In this document: positions 58,334 through 64,000 of the stretch, piece after piece
Position numbering within the stretch: position 1 is the stretch's first letter
Layout of the letters: each line of letters begins with the position of its first letter
Origin: Prillingera fragicola
Taxonomy: Eukaryota > Basidiomycota > Tremellomycetes > Trichosporonales > Trichosporonaceae
Length of the DNA stretch: 64,000 bases
Reading direction: 5' to 3'
NCBI GenBank assembly: GCA_002335605.1
Contig: BEDY01000013.1
Span: forward strand, 124,001 to 188,000
Made by a program: the position numbers and the translations under genes
Notes under the pieces: generated by a model
The model's input: the letters and a program-made list of their open reading frames with translations, nothing else
Database searches by the model: none
What the model was told of the DNA's origin: nothing

Positions 58334-59438
58334 ATGACCTACATCCTCGGTGCTTTCCTCGCGGCCATCGTTGCCTATGCCTCATACGCAATGTTCTTTG
58401 CCTCCAAGAGGTTTGATCCCAAGGGCAAGGTGAGTCGTCGACATTGCATGGGAGATAGTTGACAGCCAGTTTTGCTACATTCCCGGCGGGTCAGCGGGAC
58501 TTGGTAAAGGCCTCGCCGAGGAGATTGTGCGTCGCGGCGGCAACGTCGTGATCGTTGCGCGCGACATTAAGCGCGCCAACGAGACTGTCGAGGGACTCAA
58601 GGTGAGTGCTGGACAACCGTGGCCGAGGCTAACGCATAGGCCCTCGCTGGACCTGGCCAGAAAGTCGCCGCGGTTCAGGCCGACCTGACCTCGCACGAAG
58701 CGTCGTCGCGCGCGCTCAACGAGGCGACTGCTCTGTTTGGCGGCAACGCTCCCGACTATGTCTTCATGTGCGCTGGCTTTGCCAAACCGCAGCTGTTCAT
58801 CGATGTGACGCCCGAGGACTTGAAGGCTGGCCTTGACGGTGTCTACTGGGTGTCTGCATGGACTGCGTACGCTGCTGTGCAGATGATGGTCAAGCAGCGC
58901 AAGACGGGACAGCTTATCTTCACTGCTTCTTTGCTCGGCTATACGTCGTTTGCCGGCTACTCGCCCTACTCGCCAGGCAAGTATGCTCTCCGGGGCCTTG
59001 CCGACACTCTGCGCTCCGAAATGCAGATTCACGGTATCAACGTCCACCTCTACATGCCAGCCGGGATTCTCTCGCCAGGCTACGAGAACGAGCAGAAGAC
59101 CAAGCCCGCCATCACCAAGAAGATTGAGGAGAGTGACCAGCCCATTACTCCCGAGCAGGCCGCTGCCTACCTCATCAAGGGCATTGAGCGGGGGCACTAT
59201 CAGATAACCAACGACTTGGTCACGGAACTCATGCGCGTCAACTCGCAAGGCCCTGTGCCAGGCAACGGCTTGTTCGACGCCGTGCTCTCTGTTATTGGTT
59301 CCGTAAGTTGTTAGGCTCCCAGTGTATGCTGACCGCCAGATTGGCTTGCCTGTATGGCGCCTCATTACCGACGGACAGGTGCGCGGGGCCAAGGCCCAAG
59401 TGGAGAAAGACCTCAACGCGCGTGGCTTCTTCGCCTAG
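58334..59438 (+). CDS. TSC10: 3-ketodihydrosphingosine reductase (Tsc10), short-chain dehydrogenase
   Basis: NADPH-dependent second step of sphingolipid synthesis at the endoplasmic reticulum. 329 residues from exons 58334-58429, 58470-58601, 58640-59302 and 59340-59438. The N-terminal membrane helix is ILGAFLAAIVAYASYAMFF. The nucleotide-binding motif is IPGGSAGLGKGLAEEIVRRG, followed by VIVARD, the DYVFMCAG strand, the catalytic TASLLGYTSFAGYSPYSPGKYALRGLAD (Ser, Tyr-x-x-x-Lys) and YMPAGILSPGYENEQKTKP, typical of the Tsc10/KDSR group. The first intron acceptor must be the second CAG (58467-58469) to keep frame. Confidence 0.92.
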
Positions 59439-59572
59439 GTCTAGAGTTCGAATGCATGCATGGATTTGGGTTGAGTTTGACCTGGGGGCACGAGGGATTG
59501 TCGTGGTGTGCGGGGGTCGTCGGGGTCGGGGTCTGGGACTTGTAGAAGGACCAAAAAGGAATCGAAGTCTAC

Positions 59573-59653
59573 GACTGAAGTGAGGTTCGAACTCACGCGT
59601 GCAGAGCACACTACCTTAGCAAGGTAGCACCTTAACCACTCGGTCATCCAGCC
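59573..59653 (-). tRNA. tRNA-Ser(GCU)
   Basis: On the minus strand the gene begins GGCTGGATGACCGAGTGG. The anticodon stem is CTACC/GGTAG with loop TTGCTAA, so the anticodon is GCU. A long variable arm (GTGC-TCT-GCAC) is diagnostic of a serine tRNA. The T arm is GTGAG-TTCGAAC-CTCAC, and the acceptor stem pairs GGCTGGA with TTCAGTC including two G-U pairs. The discriminator is G, and there is no intron. It sits just past the TSC10 stop codon. Confidence 0.92.
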
Positions 59654-60209
59654 CTGTGTTGTGGGTTTAGCCGGTGCCGTTACGACCCTGTGCGCTTTGA
59701 TAGTTGCTCTTGAGTGGGCTGGTATGCATTGAAGAAGCACAGAAGAGCATCGTGTATGTTCAGGACGATCCGGACATCACTGGTTGGTGCAACAGGCAGC
59801 TTCCCAGTTGGGAAACAGCTTGCAATCGACACCGAATATTAAGCGTCAATTAGAGAAGCTTGTTACCACGTAATCAAGCTGCGAAGGCCTGATCTATATG
59901 CCGGGGAGACTGTACATCATCTGCCGTGCATGGGTCGTGTGAGTTATGCATGCGTGCGGGTGCGCAGAGGCGCAGAGGGCGACAGTCTGTAAAGAACCAG
60001 ACTTTGAGTACGAAGGTGCTGCGCGGCCAAACATTGCTGTTGCCATTCCCGTGTCTTGGTCGTGTGCACCCTGTTGGCGTGTTCCGCCGCGCTCTGTGCG
60101 CTCCACGTATCCGTTAAGCGGTAATGACAGTCGGTCGCTCGCTGTGCGATACATTCTAGAGTATATGCTTACAAAGTCACTGGTACCAGCCAGACAGTAA
60201 TAAATGTTC
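59654..60209. other. Intergenic
   Basis: This gap lies between tRNA-Ser and the small Cys-rich gene. No gene or repeat was recognised. Confidence 0.4.
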
Positions 60210-60671
60210 TTATGCTGCAGTCATAACTGCGACGGCAAGCACGCCCGCGACCAGCGCGGCCATGCCCTTGCTCATGTAGGGTCCTGTGCTTGCGCCGCTG
60301 TACAGGCTCGTTTTGCCGTAGACGACGAGCGGCGCAGTCTTGCACTTGTCGGTAGTGTTGAGCGAGTAGCGAATGATGCGGTCGTCGACACACTTGCGCC
60401 ACTTGTCGTAGCTGTCGCCGCCAGTTGTGTTGCTGGAAGACGAAGGGATCAAGCAAAATGGCGTGTTCGGCTCAATGAACGCGCCAGTGTCTGGGTCGGC
60501 CGTGTCGTTGACGCCGGTCGTGTGCCGCAGCTCTGCGCCTTTGGACTGGGGGCAGCACTCTTCGGTAATGTTGCGCAATGGACCAATGCACTCGGACGTG
60601 TTGAGGGACAAGGGAGCCCAGAGGAGCGGTGGCATGGGAGTGTCGATGGGAGTGACAAATGGTGCGGACAT
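60210..60671 (-). CDS. Small Cys-rich protein with hydrophobic C-terminal tail, second member
   Basis: Single exon, 153 residues from MSAPFVTPID (ATG at 60671). An upstream in-frame ATG at 60770 would add a weakly hydrophobic leader. The sequence shows SECIGPLRNITEECC, a single C in FCLIP, YDKWRKCVDD, CKTAP and a final hydrophobic segment AALVAGVLAVAVMTAA. The order Cys, N-glycosylation-like site, Cys-Cys, Cys, W-x-K-C, hydrophobic tail equals that of the protein at 16843-17295, and both start MSA. Overall identity is low, so the pair is old or fast-evolving. Localisation and function are unknown; cell surface or endomembrane is likely from the NxS/T sites and tail. Confidence 0.75.
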   Translation of the reverse strand: MSAPFVTPIDTPMPPLLWAPLSLNTSECIGPLRNITEECCPQSKGAELRHTTGVNDTADPDTGAFIEPNTPFCLIPSSSSNTTGGDSYDKWRKCVDDRIIRYSLNTTDKCKTAPLVVYGKTSLYSGASTGPYMSKGMAALVAGVLAVAVMTAA

Positions 60672-62464
60672 GGCGGTGAGAAAGAGAGTGTATGCTGTGG
60701 AGAAGAACGAGCCGGAACGAAGCGAAAGAGTCGAGGTGAGAACGTGTATGGAGTAATGGGCAGAGCACAATGATCATTTTTTCCAACAACCCCATGGCCA
60801 AGCGCGGCTTTCTTGGCCAGACTCGAGGCCATTGATGCGCAGGTTGTGTTTCAGGCACTGCACGTGTGGATTACGAGAACAGTCTGGAACGCGTTTTAAC
60901 ATGTACTGTGCACCTCCAGTCCAGGCAGCTGGCAGCTGACTGAAGACTGCAGAGCTGCAGACCATAAACTGAACGCATGAACTGATCTGCAACCAGCGCA
61001 TGCTAGCTACTAGATTTGAGGACATGAAAGGGGTCTTGACAAACGCCATCAAAAGGGCCCATGATAAACAACGCCACCAGGACCCTGGCCAGTTCCCATC
61101 AAAGAGGGTCTCGACGTCTCGACCCGTCACCGCCAGCATGGCTAGGCTGGAGTATCCCAGGGAAACCCGAAAAGATGATGATGACCTGAGAAGCTTCCGT
61201 AGAAGACTTCGGTTACTTGAGGCATTCCAGAAAGGCGTTACAGTCGTGTGCATGTGTCCAGATTATGGACAATCTTGACGACTGTGATGCAGAGGAAGCA
61301 TGCTGCACACACAGCTTTCTTTGCTTGCAGGTGCTGAAACGTCCAAGGCGTTCAAGCCCTAGACCATTGTCTCGGACTGCCATGCCACCGAATTTGAGAT
61401 AGTGCGAACCCCAAGCCCGCACATCCGTTGCGCGCCACCTCAAAGTGCGCGCAGTGGCTTACCCCTGTGACTGCCTGCTCGTGCGAGGTGGACATGGGCT
61501 GGTTGGCATGGCCAAGACGCGGCAGCGCGACACAACCTTGGTCGAGTGTCTCTGCTCGCTCAATCTGATCACTGCTCACTGTGACCATCTAGTCAACCCT
61601 GAGAGTCTCAGACAGTCTCAATACCTGGGATCTTAGGTGCTACCGCCGTCGGTTAAGGCCGGCAAACAGAAGCTATGGCAGATGAGCACAAACCTTGGCC
61701 GTGCCGATGGTGGCTATTATTACCATGCGCTAGCTTGAACGAGACCAGCCTGGTGCGAAGCTTCTGGCGTGTGCAGCAGCGCAACTGATATGAGAGGACT
61801 GAGCAGGTGGCAACGCCTGTGCCACCGCTATCGAACGCTAACCAGGCGACGTCGCATTAATATCAAACGTGTTTGCAGGGTCCAATATCAACGTACATGT
61901 CACGTGACAAATTGAAATGATGAAATGACTTCAGAAACTGTTTGTAATCCTTTAGAGATCACGGCCCGTTGATTAGCGGGAGCAAATCCTTGGGACGCGT
62001 TTCGACTCGGATGGGATGGTTGTGGACGAGGATGGCAGCTCCGATGGCTGAGAAATTTTCATGGTAGCTTCTATCACAGTTGATCAGTATACCCTTCGAG
62101 TTTCATGGACATGCATACAGCAGTTTTTGAGTAAAAAGGTAGAATAGACGTTCTCGAACACCAGAGTAAGAGGAAGTAGATAACATGTCGAGTGCCACAC
62201 ACCTGTGTGTCGAACTGAGTGGGCGCAACTCCAGAGTATAAACCACGTGCTCTTTACGTGTTTTCCCTGAACGTTGTGTGCGTTTCCCTGAAGCCTGCGT
62301 CCGCTGATAGTGGACCCTGAATGAGCGTGCGTTGATATTAACTGGACGTCAACATGTGAGGAATTTCTGTACGAATCCACCTCTCACAAGTCGTCATTCA
62401 TGGTAGACAACACCTACAGCTCGTGAATGGGGTCCTGTGTGCTTGTAATGGGGAGCAAAAAGCG

Positions 62465-62548
62465 CGACCCCTGCCCGGGTCGAACGGACGACCTTGAGGA
62501 AACTTGTTGAAGTTGGAATCTCACGCGCTACCACTGTGCCAAGGGGTC
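62465..62548 (-). tRNA. tRNA-Trp(CCA) with a short intron
   Basis: On the minus strand the acceptor stem is GACCCCT pairing with AGGGGTC. The D arm is GCACAGTGGTAGCGC. The anticodon loop begins TTCCAA, giving anticodon CCA. The T arm is GTCCG-TTCGACC-CGGGC. About 12 nt between anticodon loop position 37 and the 3' anticodon stem are extra and lie in a small hairpin (AACTT-CAAC-AAGTT), as expected for a tRNA intron. The innermost anticodon-stem pair is an A-C mismatch, so the exact intron ends are uncertain. Confidence 0.8.
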
Positions 62549-62807
62549 TCTACTTTTTGTGTTGAGAGATACTTTGATATAAACTGTGTGGAGAGTGTGA
62601 GTATGTATGCGCAATGAAAGAATGTGTAGAATGAACCATCGTGGGTGGAGTCGAGCTTGCCAGCTTCCTCATGATTCCCGAGAAGGAATACAGAGTCAAG
62701 ACGGCTGTCACCCACCGTGCCCTCAAGTTGGGGGGATCACACGGCCCTGCACCACCTCAGTGCAAAACGCAACGGGGATATGACGAGCCAAAGCTGAAGC
62801 ACTCTTC

Positions 62808-62857
62808 GTCCTACGGAGTGTCCCACGGTATAGTCCTACGGAGTGTCCTACGGTATA
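62808..62857. repeat. Two tandem 25-bp units
   Basis: The unit GTCCTACGGAGTGTCC(C/T)ACG plus GTATA is present twice, directly head to tail, with one mismatch. Within the unit, CCTACGGAGTGTCC partly repeats itself. Confidence 0.85.
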
Positions 62858-63092
62858 GAAACTAGCGCGGCGGTGTTTATCCAAGATTCCAGTGTCTCAT
62901 TCGACTTGTACGCGCAGCCGTCTGATGTAAAGCAATAAATTTTAAGAGACTTACTCGACAACGCTGGACGCTCGTCGTCGGTGAAAGAGTGCGAACAACA
63001 TAAGGCCAACTCTAGGCTTGGTCTATGCTTTGACTGGTGATGGACGCCAAAGCGGCTGATCGCGGTGAATGGATACAGCTCCCCAGATGCAT

Positions 63093-64000
63093 CTACTTCT
63101 GCGCCCTCAATGCCCTAACAAGCTCACTCATTGGCCTCGTGTCATCCGAGGCAACTCGCGGCCTCGCCTCCAGGGATGTCCTCGGCCTGCCAGACGTCCC
63201 TGCCAGATCCGAGCGCACTCGCTCCATTGGTGCTGCTGACGATCCGGCGCTCACTCGTCTTGCCTGCAGCTCACTCCTCAACCGCGAGTATGCGGGCTCA
63301 CTGCGTGCCGAGGACGGACTGGCCGTGCGCCTTGGGACATGTGAAGGCCACTGCACAGGCTCATCCGTAACACGCCGCCGCTCGCGGGGTGCTGGCTTCT
63401 GTGCCTGGCGTGCTTTGAATGCTGCACGCCACAGCGCGAACCCGTCGGCAACGAGATGTTGCTCGCGCTCTGCGGCAACACGGCGTTCTTTCTTTACGCG
63501 CGCGAGGGCGGAGCGCCATCGGGGCCAGGCAGCTTTGCGAAGCCTGCGGTTGTCAAACTGCACTGCGGGGAGTAGTCGCGCTCGCGCAGTCCACTTGTCA
63601 AAGACGGCAAACATGAGCGCGTCCTCGTGACGGGCCGCCGCTTCGGCTTCGAGAGGGGCGAGGTCGCGCAGACGCTTGGCGTCATGCCACTGGGAAAAGG
63701 TTGTTATGAGTAGCCGCTCCCGCCGCTCTTCTAAAAAGGCTTCGGCACGCTGGCGCAGATCTGCCGCTCGACGGGCTTTGGCCGCCCAGGTATTAAAGGT
63801 GCGAGAAAGCTGCTCCTCCCGTTTCACATCGATAGACGAGACCATGAGAGCGCGCAGCTCGGTCACGCGCACATTCGCACGTCGCCAGCGTGCAAACGCC
63901 TCTGCAATGAGAGCAGCGTCGTGTTGCTCGCCGACGTCGAGCTCGCGCGACTTGATCTCGACCACACGTTCGGTCCAATGAGAGAGGGTATTGGCCAGGA
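63093..64000 (-). CDS. Sfi1-like spindle pole body protein, C-terminal part (5' end outside window)
   Basis: An open frame from the window edge to a stop at 63093. It contains helical repeats of about 30-40 residues, each with an F-x-x-W core: LSHWTERVVEIK, FARWRRANVRV, FNTWAAKARRA, FSQWHDAKRL, FDKWTARARLL, WPRWRSALAR and FALWRAAFKAR. This is the centrin-binding pattern of Sfi1, the half-bridge protein that controls spindle pole body duplication. After the repeats comes a basic, Ser/Arg-rich tail of about 90 residues with potential phosphorylation sites (RRTASPSSARS, RVSAGSSAAP), as in other Sfi1 proteins. The rest of the gene lies beyond 64000. Confidence 0.8.
   Translation of the reverse strand, partial: LANTLSHWTERVVEIKSRELDVGEQHDAALIAEAFARWRRANVRVTELRALMVSSIDVKREEQLSRTFNTWAAKARRAADLRQRAEAFLEERRERLLITTFSQWHDAKRLRDLAPLEAEAAARHEDALMFAVFDKWTARARLLPAVQFDNRRLRKAAWPRWRSALARVKKERRVAAEREQHLVADGFALWRAAFKARQAQKPAPRERRRVTDEPVQWPSHVPRRTASPSSARSEPAYSRLRSELQARRVSAGSSAAPMERVRSDLAGTSGRPRTSLEARPRVASDDTRPMSELVRALRAQK

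Larger units (their letters stand above)
60672..63092. other. Long region with a single tRNA gene and no recognised coding sequence
   Basis: About 2.4 kb. Apart from tRNA-Trp and the 25-bp tandem duplication at 62808-62857, only short chance-like open frames are visible. Base composition is more A/T-rich around 61850-62400 than in the genic parts. Confidence 0.4.

Overview
The window is nuclear DNA from a GC-rich, intron-dense fungus. Introns are very short (mostly 33-60 nt), with GTGAGT-like donors and a CTNAC-type branch site just before the acceptor. The gene set includes a chitin synthase, a GH18 chitinase, an Aco2-type aconitase, Dmc1, Sec24, a Gyp7-like TBC protein, Rio2, an Rmd1-family protein, Tsc10, an NDUFAF6-like protein and Sfi1-type repeats. 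Together these fit a basidiomycetous yeast, most likely Tremellomycetes and possibly Trichosporonales. That placement is an inference from gene style and family content. No bacterial, viral or transposon genes were recognised.

Layout: 1-3.3 kb, a 5'-truncated chitin synthase (+) converges on a chitinase (-). 4.2-9.7 kb, a very large Pro/Ser/Ala-rich PH-plus-coiled-coil protein. 10.1-16.6 kb, a His-rich methyltransferase, a Whi2-like BTB protein, an unknown protein and RIO2. 16.8-20.2 kb, a small Cys-rich tail-hydrophobic protein and an unrecognised conserved-looking protein. 20.4-23.1 kb, a membrane-anchored GMC oxidoreductase, then a 2.7 kb gap. 25.8-29.9 kb, two adjacent paralogous single-pass membrane proteins, then a 2.3 kb gap. 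32.3-40.3 kb, an RGG/Gln-rich protein, a cytochrome c peroxidase and an Rmd1-family protein. 40.6-45.0 kb, ACO2-type aconitase and DMC1, divergent. 45.2-52.8 kb, SEC24, a TBC GAP and a methyltransferase. 53.9-59.4 kb, a frame-broken unknown gene, a small tail-hydrophobic protein, an NDUFAF6-like protein, a DUF4604 protein and TSC10. 59.5-64 kb, tRNA-Ser(GCU), a second Cys-rich tail-hydrophobic protein, an intron-containing tRNA-Trp(CCA) and the 3' part of an SFI1-like gene running off the window.

Themes: cell wall and cell surface (chitin synthase, chitinase, GMC enzyme, twin membrane proteins, small Cys proteins), secretory traffic (Sec24, TBC GAP), mitochondrial metabolism (Aco2-type, NDUFAF6-like) and meiosis or spindle pole (Dmc1, Sfi1-like). 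The most promising undescribed material is the twin membrane-protein locus with three conserved cytosolic motifs and the dispersed family of small Cys-rich tail-hydrophobic proteins. Exon boundaries were derived by hand from splice signals plus frame continuity. For most multi-exon genes the summed exon length is a multiple of three.
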